Shown here one piece after another: positions 31,067 to 38,864 of a stretch of DNA of 55,965 nt. The notes beneath the pieces are model-generated. The model was not told the DNA's origin and did no database searches. It saw nothing but the letters and a program-made list of their open reading frames with translations. The DNA is from a virus: IMG/VR virus record IMGVR_UViG_3300033149_001514, positions 1 through 55,965 of that record; one strand, 5' to 3'. Position numbers and translations under genes: made by a program. Numbering within the stretch: position 1 is the first letter of the stretch; the number at the start of each line of letters is the position of its first letter.

Positions 31067-31813
31067 ATGATTACTCTAGAACAGGTTACAGACAATGTTT
31101 CTTATGCTGTTCGGAAGAATAAGCCATTTTCGTTAATTCGGATTGGAGATGGAGAGGGGCGCATTCTTATGTTTCCTGATGACATTTCAAGGCACATGCT
31201 AAACCGCCATTTGAGGTTTTGGTTTGGGCGTGTAGACTTCTTGAAATCCGACCTATTGGAAATGCGGGAAAGGCTGTTATTGGCTATTCAGGGTGCGGAT
31301 ATTATCGGGTATTCCCCCAAGCCCAAAAATGAATTTTGGCAGTATGCGACAGCCTATTGCGAAACCTTTGTCCGGTCTCGGTCATGGATAAAGGCAACGA
31401 CAATTAATGTGCACATTAATTTATGGAAGGCAGGGCTATTTGACGGTCTACTGGAACATGCCAAGAAAGTATGCCTTATTACTTGTCGGAAGGAAGTAGC
31501 CGAACCATTTTTCAATAGGTTTGACCCTGACAGCAAATGGGAAGAAAGAACCTTGTGGGAAATCCCTGAAGAATATCACACGAGCGAGAAAGAAAACGAC
31601 CATCCAGAACAGTTTGCGGATTATATAAAACAAATTGAAGCCAACGGGGCTGGTTGGCTATATCTGGTCGGGGCTGGAATATTGGGTAAGTCCTACTGCC
31701 ACCAAGCTAAAATGTCCGGCTCGGTTGCCGTTGATATTGGCTCATTATTTGACGCTTGGGCTGGTGTAAAAAGCCGTTCCTTCATGGAAGACTTTTCCGA
31801 ATACGCTTTGTGA
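31067..31813 (+). CDS. GT-D fold (DUF1792-like) glycosyltransferase
   Basis: A 248-residue protein. IRIGDGEG near residues 26-33 is the nucleotide-sugar binding motif of GT-D-fold enzymes and VDIGSLFDAW near 224 is the matching C-terminal motif. GT-D enzymes add glucose to protein-linked glycans, as in serine-rich repeat glycoproteins. The gene carries a 20-bp palindrome (31402-31421) inside it. With its two neighbours it forms a glycan-modifying block. Confidence 0.75.
   Translation: MITLEQVTDNVSYAVRKNKPFSLIRIGDGEGRILMFPDDISRHMLNRHLRFWFGRVDFLKSDLLEMRERLLLAIQGADIIGYSPKPKNEFWQYATAYCETFVRSRSWIKATTINVHINLWKAGLFDGLLEHAKKVCLITCRKEVAEPFFNRFDPDSKWEERTLWEIPEEYHTSEKENDHPEQFADYIKQIEANGAGWLYLVGAGILGKSYCHQAKMSGSVAVDIGSLFDAWAGVKSRSFMEDFSEYAL
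31402..31421. promoter_or_regulatory. perfect palindrome, second copy
   Basis: AATTAATGTGCACATTAATT is a 20-bp perfect dyad inside the GT-D gene. Its core TTAATGTGCACATTAA is identical to 10969-10984. Confidence 0.5.
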
Positions 31814-31819
31814 CAAATC

Positions 31820-31848
31820 TTGCAAAGAAAAATAATATGTGCTATAAA
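31820..31848 (+). promoter_or_regulatory. promoter TTGCAA-N17-TATAAA with extended -10
   Basis: TTGCAA (31820-31825) and TATAAA (31843-31848) are separated by 17 bases with TGC directly before the -10. It lies in a gap between the glycosyltransferase and the protease/capsid genes, so it is a likely late promoter. It is followed by a terminator-like hairpin about 60 bases downstream. Confidence 0.6.
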
Positions 31849-31904
31849 CTCAATAAGCATTCTAGTCCCAATTCAAGGACAATTGAAACAGCCAAGCGAA
31901 ATTG

Positions 31905-31945
31905 ACGCTAGACTCTGCCTTGCGGGTAGGGATTAGCGTTTTTTT
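31905..31945 (+). terminator. hairpin with U-tract before capsid genes
   Basis: ACGCTA (31905-31910) pairs with TAGCGT (31934-31939), with further imperfect pairing inside (CTCTGCC / GGGTAGG), followed by a run of T (31939-31945). It lies between the promoter at 31820 and the protease ATG at 31958, so it could attenuate the leader transcript or end the upstream operon. Confidence 0.65.
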
Positions 31946-31957
31946 GAGAGGTGAACT

Positions 31958-33148
31958 ATGTCTTATATAACATTCGTTCCTAATATTTTGGAGAGTGCGC
32001 TAAGAAAGAAAGTTAAAGGCAGGGAATATGTTGTCGCACCAGTAGTTTTGCAGACCGAGGGGGTTTATAAAAACGAGTTCGTTCCTTTTGAAGAATTGAA
32101 TAACAATCCTGAAAGCTGGAATGGCAGACCAGTTGTAATCGGTCATCCGATGAACGATGCGGGTATGCCCGTTTCCGCAAACGACCCCGACATATTGGCT
32201 AATTACCAGATTGGACATTTATATAATGTTCGAGCTGAGAACAATAAACTGCGGGGCGAGGTGTGGGTAGATGTAAGCATGGCAGAGGGAATCGAAAGGG
32301 GGAAAGATGTAATTACCATGCTGGAAGAAAATATCGGTATGATGGAAGTATCTACCGCTTATTTTAGGGCTATGGAATTTAAGCCCGGAGTGTACGATGG
32401 AGAATACTACGAAGGTATCTCCCGAGACATAAAGCCCGACCATTTGGCGATTTTGCTTGATGCTGTCGGGGAATGTTCTATCAAGGACGGGTGCGGTTTC
32501 CCGAGAGCCAATAGCAAAAAGGAGGTAGAGCCTATGGAAAAAACCGAGCTTGACGAGGGTATATCCCTTTTCAGGCGTGGATTAGTAATGCTTAGTAAAG
32601 CCTTTAATTCAAAAGGAGTAAGTAAAATGGATGAAAAAATTAAGGCTATCAGAGACAGCGGCTTAGTCGCTTTTTCCGAAGAGGAACTGCAAGGTTTCTG
32701 CGAGGATAAAATTGACAGCCTTCTGGCACTGGTTGAAAAAGCCAAGAAGCCAGCCCCTGAACCAGACCCCGCAACCAACGAGGATGAAGAGGACACCGAG
32801 CCGATTGTCGATGATGACGCTGAACCTGTTTCCTTTAAAGAACAGTTGGATGCCGAGTTTGCCGACTTTGGCGGTTTGGAAGGAGTCAAGAAGGTGCTGT
32901 CCGGTATCAAGGCAAACGAAGCTGAAAAGCGAGACCGTTTGCTTAATAGGTTGCTTGCCAATGAGCTTTGCCCGTTGGATGAAGCCACTCTGAAGAGTTT
33001 GCCCGTAGAAGCTCTTGAATCCCTTGACAAGTCATTCGTGCCCGGCGATTACTCTGCTCAAGGCGGCAATGGTTCTTTACAGGCTCAGAAGAATGATGAT
33101 TACGAGCCTTATGAAGCCCCCAAAATCTTCGAAGAAGAAAAGGAGTAA
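31958..33148 (+). CDS. prohead protease (DUF2213-like) fused to scaffold
   Basis: A 396-residue protein. Residues 1-185 hold the DUF2213-type protease pattern: WNGRPVVIGHP near 54-64, IGMMEVSTAY near 128, PDHLAIL near 165-171 and GECSI near 176. The rest is acidic, helical and proline-containing, as in scaffold or delta domains. Two in-frame internal ATGs with strong ribosome binding sites (32534, 32627) could yield a separate scaffold. It cleaves the assembling prohead. Confidence 0.8.
   Translation: MSYITFVPNILESALRKKVKGREYVVAPVVLQTEGVYKNEFVPFEELNNNPESWNGRPVVIGHPMNDAGMPVSANDPDILANYQIGHLYNVRAENNKLRGEVWVDVSMAEGIERGKDVITMLEENIGMMEVSTAYFRAMEFKPGVYDGEYYEGISRDIKPDHLAILLDAVGECSIKDGCGFPRANSKKEVEPMEKTELDEGISLFRRGLVMLSKAFNSKGVSKMDEKIKAIRDSGLVAFSEEELQGFCEDKIDSLLALVEKAKKPAPEPDPATNEDEEDTEPIVDDDAEPVSFKEQLDAEFADFGGLEGVKKVLSGIKANEAEKRDRLLNRLLANELCPLDEATLKSLPVEALESLDKSFVPGDYSAQGGNGSLQAQKNDDYEPYEAPKIFEEEKE
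32534..33148 (+). CDS. nested scaffold protein (internal start)
   Basis: In-frame with the protease gene. AAAAAGGAGG (32516-32525) lies 8 bases before an ATG at 32534 and AAAAGGAG (32611-32618) lies 8 bases before a second ATG at 32627. Products of about 204 or 173 residues would be free scaffold protein, as known for many phages with a nested scaffold gene (for example lambda Nu3). Which start is used cannot be told from sequence. Confidence 0.55.
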   Translation: MEKTELDEGISLFRRGLVMLSKAFNSKGVSKMDEKIKAIRDSGLVAFSEEELQGFCEDKIDSLLALVEKAKKPAPEPDPATNEDEEDTEPIVDDDAEPVSFKEQLDAEFADFGGLEGVKKVLSGIKANEAEKRDRLLNRLLANELCPLDEATLKSLPVEALESLDKSFVPGDYSAQGGNGSLQAQKNDDYEPYEAPKIFEEEKE

Positions 33149-33155
33149 ATAGACT

Positions 33156-33635
33156 ATGGTGTCTTCAACCCCCAAAATTATCGTATTGGAAGCTCACAAT
33201 GGCGCAATCCGGCGTGAAGAAATTTGCGCTGACGAGGTAGTGCCGGGTCAGCTGTTAGAGTACACTTCTGCCGGAAAGGTGGACAAGCACTCCGAAGCAG
33301 ACGGCCCCGCTATTCCTCTCTTTGCCGTTGAAAGCCCAACCCCTAACACAAATACCTATCCCACGACTGACAGCATTGACATTCCTTACACTGCCAACGA
33401 TTCAATTTATATGGTGCAGGGTAAGCCGGGTGATGTCATTTATGCTTGGTTAGCCGATGGCGCAAATGTGAAAAAGGGTCGCAATTTCCTTGGCTCAAAC
33501 GGAACAGGTCATCTGGCCGACCTTGGAACTGGCAATGTAGCAATCGGTACAGCCAACCCCGTTGCCATTGCGTGGGAAACATTGAACAATAGTGCTGGCG
33601 GTACTGCCGTCCGGTGCAAGGTTCTGATTATCTAA
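33156..33635 (+). CDS. head decoration protein
   Basis: A 159-residue beta-rich protein between the protease and the capsid gene, the usual place of the decoration (gpD or head-stabilising) protein. VVPGQLLEYTSAGKV and later WLADGANVKKGRNFLGSN match the barrel-like layout of phage decoration proteins. No ribosome binding site beyond a weak one (AAAGGAG upstream, overlapping the previous stop). Confidence 0.65.
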   Translation: MVSSTPKIIVLEAHNGAIRREEICADEVVPGQLLEYTSAGKVDKHSEADGPAIPLFAVESPTPNTNTYPTTDSIDIPYTANDSIYMVQGKPGDVIYAWLADGANVKKGRNFLGSNGTGHLADLGTGNVAIGTANPVAIAWETLNNSAGGTAVRCKVLII

Positions 33636-33648
33636 AGGAGTATAAAAA

Positions 33649-34650
33649 ATGGAAAAACTATTTTTAGATGTTGCTCAGAACCCCGCTGAACTCACTGATT
33701 TTGTGACCAATACTTGGCGACCTGAAGCCTTTGACAAGAAAACTGGCAAGCCAGTAGTCAACGGCATTCTAAAAGCCAATGCCATGATTGGTCGAGACCA
33801 GTGGGAGAACATTGACCAAGCTGTCGTAAAGATGGCTCGCATTCGTATGAATGCTTGGGCTGATGTTGAGTCAAGGGGTCTCGTATCGGGAACGTCACTC
33901 GCCGAGTGGCTTTCTAGCTGGAACGTCAGTTCCGAAATGACAACCGCCGAAGTGAATATGGACTTCGAGACCCAGACTGGTGAAGACCGGACTGACCGCA
34001 AGCGGTACAGTGTGCCAATCCCCATTATCTCCAAGACCTTTTCCTACGGGCGAAGGGAAATCATAACCGCCGAAAGGTTTGGGGCCGATTTGGAGACCAA
34101 TGAAGCGGAGGAAGCAACTGCCGCAGTTGTGGACATGCTGGAAACCATCTTGATTGATGGATATACCAGTGTGAAACTTGAAGGCAACTCAATCCCCGGA
34201 TATCGAACCTTGACCGCAAGGACAACTGGCTCGGCGACTGGTGACTTTGGCACTTTGTCAAATATCCATCCAACCTTCTTAGCCATGATTAAGGCGGCTG
34301 GAAGCAACCGCTATCATGGGCCTTTTGACTTCTACCTGCATACCGACCAGTACACCGAGATGCTGGAAATTTATTCTGACGGCACTGGCGACAGCGCCCT
34401 CGATAGAGTTCTCCGCATCCCGAAAGTCAATAGTGTGAAAATCAACGACAAATGCACCGCTGGCGAATTGATTGGTGTTCAGCTTGAAAGCAATGTCGTA
34501 GATATTCGTCAGGCTATGGCTCTCGAAGTGCGGCGTTGGGAGAACAGGGATGGAAGTCGAGCATGGTTCAAAGTTATGGTCGCAGCCGCTCCGAGGCTGA
34601 AAACGGATTACAACGGCAAGTCCGGGATAATCCACTATACAGGTGCATAA
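33649..34650 (+). CDS. major capsid protein (HK97-fold)
   Basis: A 333-residue protein placed after protease and decoration genes with AAAGGAG upstream. It has an N-terminal helical region, an E-loop-like segment (WNVSSEMTTAEVNMDFETQT) and a C-terminal domain with EVRRWENRDGSRAWFKVMVA, resembling encapsulin-like HK97-fold capsids. It is the most abundant virion protein by inference. No internal repeats. Confidence 0.8.
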   Translation: MEKLFLDVAQNPAELTDFVTNTWRPEAFDKKTGKPVVNGILKANAMIGRDQWENIDQAVVKMARIRMNAWADVESRGLVSGTSLAEWLSSWNVSSEMTTAEVNMDFETQTGEDRTDRKRYSVPIPIISKTFSYGRREIITAERFGADLETNEAEEATAAVVDMLETILIDGYTSVKLEGNSIPGYRTLTARTTGSATGDFGTLSNIHPTFLAMIKAAGSNRYHGPFDFYLHTDQYTEMLEIYSDGTGDSALDRVLRIPKVNSVKINDKCTAGELIGVQLESNVVDIRQAMALEVRRWENRDGSRAWFKVMVAAAPRLKTDYNGKSGIIHYTGA

Positions 34651-34669
34651 ACTCAAATAGGAGAATGCC

Positions 34670-35065
34670 ATGAAATACAGGGTAAGAATTAAGCCCGGAC
34701 TACATCACGCTGAATTCGTGGGTGGTCAAGAAATCGAAGTCACCGAGCAGGAATTATCTGCATTTGGTGACAAGTTCATCCTCTTGGGAGAAGTTGTATC
34801 AGAACCCGAACCCCCTAGAACGGAAGGGGAGGTGGTCAAAGAGATTGACGAAGATGATTTGCTAGAAACAGATATGGAGAACATTCACATTGAGGATTCG
34901 GCAGAACCCGAATCTAAATTTGACTGGTCGAACTTAGACATATCTAGTTCCGCACTCAAATTCGTTAAGGAAAACGGTCTTGAAGTTGAGGCGTTTATGC
35001 TGTCCGGTAAGGGTTCGGGTCTTGACGGACGTATTCTCGTAAAGGATGTTAAAGGGTTGGTCTAG
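34670..35065 (+). CDS. connector-region protein with E3-binding-like C-terminus
   Basis: A 131-residue acidic protein after the capsid gene. The N-part (MKYRVRIKPGLHHAEFVGGQ) is a small beta domain, the middle is an acidic linker and the C-terminus (LKFVKENGLEVEAFMLSGKG, then DGRILVKDV) matches the peripheral subunit-binding (E3_binding) pattern of 2-oxoacid dehydrogenase complexes, a domain seen in some phage connectors. The role in head completion is inferred from position. Confidence 0.6.
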   Translation: MKYRVRIKPGLHHAEFVGGQEIEVTEQELSAFGDKFILLGEVVSEPEPPRTEGEVVKEIDEDDLLETDMENIHIEDSAEPESKFDWSNLDISSSALKFVKENGLEVEAFMLSGKGSGLDGRILVKDVKGLV

Positions 35066-35068
35066 CCA

Positions 35069-35467
35069 ATGGCTAATTTACATGCTAACGCCCTGAATAC
35101 CAACTCGGATATCACCGAGATTTATTCAACCGACCAAGGCTCGGCGGTAATTACCAGCGCCATTAACATGGCATACTTCCGAGCCACAATCCCCCTGTCC
35201 GGCGAATTGGGCGATTGCGGAGGAGCGGATGCTCTTAAAGAAATCGAAAGATTAGTAGCTATTCATGTACTTACTCTCAATGAACCCGAGACAAAACGGG
35301 AAACCGTTGGGGATGCAGTTTCTGTCACCTTTAGAGGGGATGATGGCATGGGTCTATTGTCCTCTCGTTGGGGGCAGATGGCGGTTGATATGGATTGCTC
35401 TGGCAGGCTGGCAACAGCCGGTAAAGCTAGGGTGGATATCGAGGTGTTTTCACAGGATGACTTCTAA
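35069..35467 (+). CDS. head-tail connector (DUF4054-like)
   Basis: A 132-residue protein next to the capsid genes. DITEIYSTDQGSAVITSAIN at the N-terminus and helices around ALKEIERLVAIHVLTL resemble the gp6/gp15-type connector adaptor family (DUF4054). The C-half has a beta segment (RWGQMAVDMDCSGRLATA). Overlaps the next gene by 11 bases. Confidence 0.6.
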   Translation: MANLHANALNTNSDITEIYSTDQGSAVITSAINMAYFRATIPLSGELGDCGGADALKEIERLVAIHVLTLNEPETKRETVGDAVSVTFRGDDGMGLLSSRWGQMAVDMDCSGRLATAGKARVDIEVFSQDDF

Positions 35468-35837
35468 ACGGTGGCTGAGAAAACGGCTATATCATACTTG
35501 CACGATTGAGAGAGACAACGGTACTGCTCAATCCAATACCGGAATGGTCGGTACAGCTTGGACTAATGTTGGCTCTGGAATCGTTTGCAGGTATTACGAG
35601 CATAACGAATTTATGCCCGATGAGGATTTGGGTCGTATAACAGTAAAGACCCGACATCTTATTCTTGATGAAGCTCAGGACATAGCAGTTAACGATAGGG
35701 TAAACAACCTTGCTGACGAGAATGGCACAGCCATTGTAACGGGTAACTTCCGTGTAGAGCGTCTTGTAACTCCCCGAGATATTTACGCTAAGAAGTATTA
35801 CCGTATAGCCCTCTTAGAGAAGGTGGAGACCAACTAA
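35457..35837 (+). CDS. head-tail closure protein
   Basis: A 126-residue beta-rich protein from ATG 35457, preceded by GAGGTG about 10 bases upstream. It begins with a basic helix (MTSKRWLRKRLYH) and then a barrel-like region (RITVKTRHLILDEAQDIAVN), as in phage head-closure or stopper proteins. It overlaps the next gene by one base. Confidence 0.6.
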   Translation: MTSKRWLRKRLYHTCTIERDNGTAQSNTGMVGTAWTNVGSGIVCRYYEHNEFMPDEDLGRITVKTRHLILDEAQDIAVNDRVNNLADENGTAIVTGNFRVERLVTPRDIYAKKYYRIALLEKVETN

Positions 35838-36412
35838 TGTCATTCAAGGTCAAGGCGATTGGATTTGGAGACCTAAATAAGAATCTGCGTAAGATTGTTG
35901 TCTCGGTAAACTCCGAGCAGTCTGGTATAGCCGAAGCCATTGCGCAAGCGGTGGGGGAAACTATCATACCCGTTGCTAGAAGTAACGTATATGACCGTTT
36001 CGACACCAGCGGGAGATTGGCGGACGCCATTCAGGTAAGAAAGGTGAATCAGTGGCAAGTTAATATAGGTGTTTTTGCCCCGCATGGTGCTGTCCATGAG
36101 TTTGGCGGCACATTCGAGGTTACAGATAAGCAACGAGCTTTCTTCTGGCACATGTTTCGCAAAGAAGGTGACGAGAAGTGGAAGGCGTTGGCTTTATCAA
36201 AGACCTATACTATTCCGGCAAGACCTTACCTTATGCCAGCCATTGACCAAGAAATAGGAAACGCTATGTCTGTGACGGCTGACAACCTGTATAAATACTG
36301 GTTAGGGGCGGTTGGGAAAATTCCTGCTATACCTGTATCAGCCATAAGCACTAAGGTGATAAATCCAAAGGGCGGTTTCTGTGGCGGCAGGAAGATGGGA
36401 GATGGTTGCTAA
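35837..36412 (+). CDS. HK97 gp10-like tail/neck protein
   Basis: A 191-residue protein: FGDLNKNLRKI, AVHEFGGTFEV near 97 and IPARPYLMPAI near 134 match HK97 gp10-type tail-terminator/neck proteins. It overlaps the next gene by one base. Its role is in joining tail to head. Confidence 0.75.
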   Translation: MSFKVKAIGFGDLNKNLRKIVVSVNSEQSGIAEAIAQAVGETIIPVARSNVYDRFDTSGRLADAIQVRKVNQWQVNIGVFAPHGAVHEFGGTFEVTDKQRAFFWHMFRKEGDEKWKALALSKTYTIPARPYLMPAIDQEIGNAMSVTADNLYKYWLGAVGKIPAIPVSAISTKVINPKGGFCGGRKMGDGC

Positions 36413-36798
36413 TGAGTTTGGGTTCTTCAATCTTTGCTAGGGCGACTGTAAGCCATGCTGGTCTAAAAGCCATAATTGGCACTCGTTGCTATCCCAAGCA
36501 AGCCCCCAAGGACGTGAAGTTGCCTTACATGACCTATGAGGTAATAAGCTCCCCTCTAAATAACTACACTGACCATGACGGTTGCTCCCGATGGGTTTAC
36601 AGGGTTCAACTGAATGGGTTTGGGAAAAACAGGGATGAAGCCAGCCAAGTAGGCGACCAGATGTTCGATGCCTTTCACGGTTGGAATAATGGAACTGCCG
36701 TTGGCTATTCCTTTGTTTACAACCGCTTTGAAGCAGACGAATTGCAACTCAACCTTCATCAGGAAATAGTAGCTATTGTAGTAGACCACATAATCTAG
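36412..36798 (+). CDS. tail completion protein (DUF3168-like)
   Basis: A 128-residue protein with an N-terminal helix, RCYPKQAPKDVKLPYMTYEV near 27-46, YRVQLNGFGK near 64 and the late beta region of DUF3168 tail completion/terminator proteins. The ATG overlaps the preceding stop (TAATG). It caps the tail tube. Confidence 0.7.
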   Translation: MSLGSSIFARATVSHAGLKAIIGTRCYPKQAPKDVKLPYMTYEVISSPLNNYTDHDGCSRWVYRVQLNGFGKNRDEASQVGDQMFDAFHGWNNGTAVGYSFVYNRFEADELQLNLHQEIVAIVVDHII

Positions 36799-36806
36799 GA
36801 GAAAAC

Positions 36807-37661
36807 ATGACCCGAAAAACAGAAGCTCAATTACTCGCGGCATGGCATGAGCAAGACCCCTATGATAATTTTGTAGACATGCTGGACTCAATCCCTCGGA
36901 TTGCGGATGAAGGCACGGGCTACGCTTTATGGGTCAGCAAGTCCGGCAACAATACTTCCGGTCTAGGCTCACGCACAATGCCTTATCTAACCATAACTAA
37001 AGCCCTTTCCGAAGTGAGTGCCGACAAAAAACTGGTTGTCGTTGAGCAAGGCACTTATAAGGAAGCAGTAACATGGCCTACCCGAAGCGGTGTCGTTGTG
37101 GTTGGTCTTGGTCGAGTTATCATTGATGACCCGTCAAGCGGCGGCACAGCAACCTTAAAAGTTGCGCCCGGCGACCCCGGCGGTGCATGGACGGGATATT
37201 GCGAAAATATCATCCTTGACCATAACGGCACTGGACTACACATCAGCAACACTGGTGGCACTTCCACGCTCGCTTTCAAGATGGAGGATTGTGAATTTAT
37301 TGCCACTGGCGGTAATTCAATCCAGACCACGAACAACGGTTCGGCGGCCATTAATTTAGAGGTGTCAGGCGAGATGCACGACATCGGCGGCCCCGTAACC
37401 CTGAAAGGAACATTGGTCGCAGCCGATTCGGTTATCTTCAATCAGATGAAGCTAACGGGTGGCTTGGTGTCCGTTAACACTGATGCAGGGATTGAGATTA
37501 CCTTTAACCATTGTGAAGTCAAGCATGAAGGCGTTTCAGGTGGTCACTCTGGACAGAAAATTAACGCTGTTTTCTGCACCAGCAGGACAGGGGAAACCAT
37601 TGCTCTGCTCGACACCAATGACCTTGCCGGAAGTCATACCGAGAATATAATCGGTTCGTAA
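36807..37661 (+). CDS. beta-helix virion protein
   Basis: A 284-residue protein with repeated short beta strands and turn-like Asn/Gly/Thr. LWVSKSGNNTSGLGS and later GTYKEAVTWPT and NIILDHNGTGLHISNT are typical of right-handed parallel beta-helices as in pectate-lyase-like tail spikes. It probably binds or cleaves a host polysaccharide or is a passive spike. It stands between tail-completion genes and the glycosyltransferase block. Confidence 0.7.
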   Translation: MTRKTEAQLLAAWHEQDPYDNFVDMLDSIPRIADEGTGYALWVSKSGNNTSGLGSRTMPYLTITKALSEVSADKKLVVVEQGTYKEAVTWPTRSGVVVVGLGRVIIDDPSSGGTATLKVAPGDPGGAWTGYCENIILDHNGTGLHISNTGGTSTLAFKMEDCEFIATGGNSIQTTNNGSAAINLEVSGEMHDIGGPVTLKGTLVAADSVIFNQMKLTGGLVSVNTDAGIEITFNHCEVKHEGVSGGHSGQKINAVFCTSRTGETIALLDTNDLAGSHTENIIGS

Positions 37662-37694
37662 CCCTAGCATAATGACCTAGCCTTGGAGGGTCAA

Positions 37695-38864
37695 ATGAGA
37701 ATACTTTTTTGGACAAATGCGCCGTTCACTCACACGGGATACGGCAATCAGGTCAAGCAAATTCTGCCTAGAATGCAGAAACTTGGTCACACTGTTGGAG
37801 TCGTGGCTAATTTTGGCTTGGCAGGCAACAGTATAAATTGGCGGGGTATACCAATTTATCCCCTCAAAGAGCAAAGACAGAATAAAGACGTACTTGGTCA
37901 TTATGTCCGGCATTTTGATGCGGATATTGTCATAAGCCTTTATGATATTTGGAGTTTGCCCGCTAATACAAAAAACCTAATAGGCGTGCCTTGGATTGCT
38001 ATGTGTCCGGTGGACGGCGTGCCTGTTTCTAAGCCTATGCTGGACAGGCTAAATCAAGTAGATTATGTGGTTTCGTATTCTAAATTTGCTTACGAAGAAT
38101 TATTGAAAGCAGGCGTATCAAGCACCTATATTCCGCACGGCATAGATGATAGCATTTTCACTACTACCGACACGGACAAATCGTTACTGCGCAGAGCTAT
38201 GGGGATGCCGGAAGATGTTTTCCTTATCACCACTGTTGGGGCAAATAAGGGCTTTCCCCCGAGAAAGAGCTGGCCGGAAATGTTCGCTGGCTACAAAAAA
38301 TTCCTAGAGCAATATCCCGAAAGCTTGTGGTATTTGCACACGACTAAAAGACCGCTTGGTTCTGGCGGGGAAGGAATGTATATGGATGCGCTTGAAAAAG
38401 GCGTTTTGAGAAGCGGGCTACCGCCCTACAAGATTGCCTATCCTGACGACCAAGGCACAGCAGTAGGAGTGCCAGATGAAGCTATGGCTAAGGTTTATCA
38501 GGCGTCCGATGTAATGTTATTGGCGAGCAGGGGTGAAGGTTTTGGACTGCCTGTTCTTGAAGCCCAAGCGTGCGGATGCCCTGTTATTACTACTGATTGC
38601 TCTGCTATGTCGGAGTTAACCGTCAATGGGGTAAAGATACCGCCCCTTCAACCTCAATGGATTGCACAGCTTGGATATTATTGGCAGATACCCCCAATTT
38701 TGGGTATCGCTAATGCGCTGGAAGAAGTATTCAAGTGGACCGAAAAAACCCGAGAGGAAAACCAAGCAAAGGGTCTAGAATTCGCAAAGCAGTATGCGTA
38801 TGATAAAGTCTTTGACGATTACTGGATTCCTTTCCTCGACCACGTGGAGGAAACATTATGGTAA
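37695..38864 (+). CDS. glycosyltransferase (GT4-like, GT-B fold)
   Basis: A 389-residue protein from ATG 37695 with GGAGGG 5 bases upstream. It has two Rossmann domains: an N-terminal donor region (MRILFWTNAPFTHTGYGNQV) and a C-terminal catalytic region with SRGEGFGLPVLEAQACGCPV near 281-300, the E(x7)E and G-rich motifs of family GT4. It would transfer a sugar from a nucleotide donor. It lies inside the tail gene operon with a sulfotransferase and two more glycosyltransferases. Confidence 0.85.
   Translation: MRILFWTNAPFTHTGYGNQVKQILPRMQKLGHTVGVVANFGLAGNSINWRGIPIYPLKEQRQNKDVLGHYVRHFDADIVISLYDIWSLPANTKNLIGVPWIAMCPVDGVPVSKPMLDRLNQVDYVVSYSKFAYEELLKAGVSSTYIPHGIDDSIFTTTDTDKSLLRRAMGMPEDVFLITTVGANKGFPPRKSWPEMFAGYKKFLEQYPESLWYLHTTKRPLGSGGEGMYMDALEKGVLRSGLPPYKIAYPDDQGTAVGVPDEAMAKVYQASDVMLLASRGEGFGLPVLEAQACGCPVITTDCSAMSELTVNGVKIPPLQPQWIAQLGYYWQIPPILGIANALEEVFKWTEKTREENQAKGLEFAKQYAYDKVFDDYWIPFLDHVEETLW

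Noticed and set aside
32407-33030. 207-codon minus-strand frame in the protease/scaffold gene
   Set aside because: Serine-rich antisense shadow of the acidic scaffold segment, with no start context.
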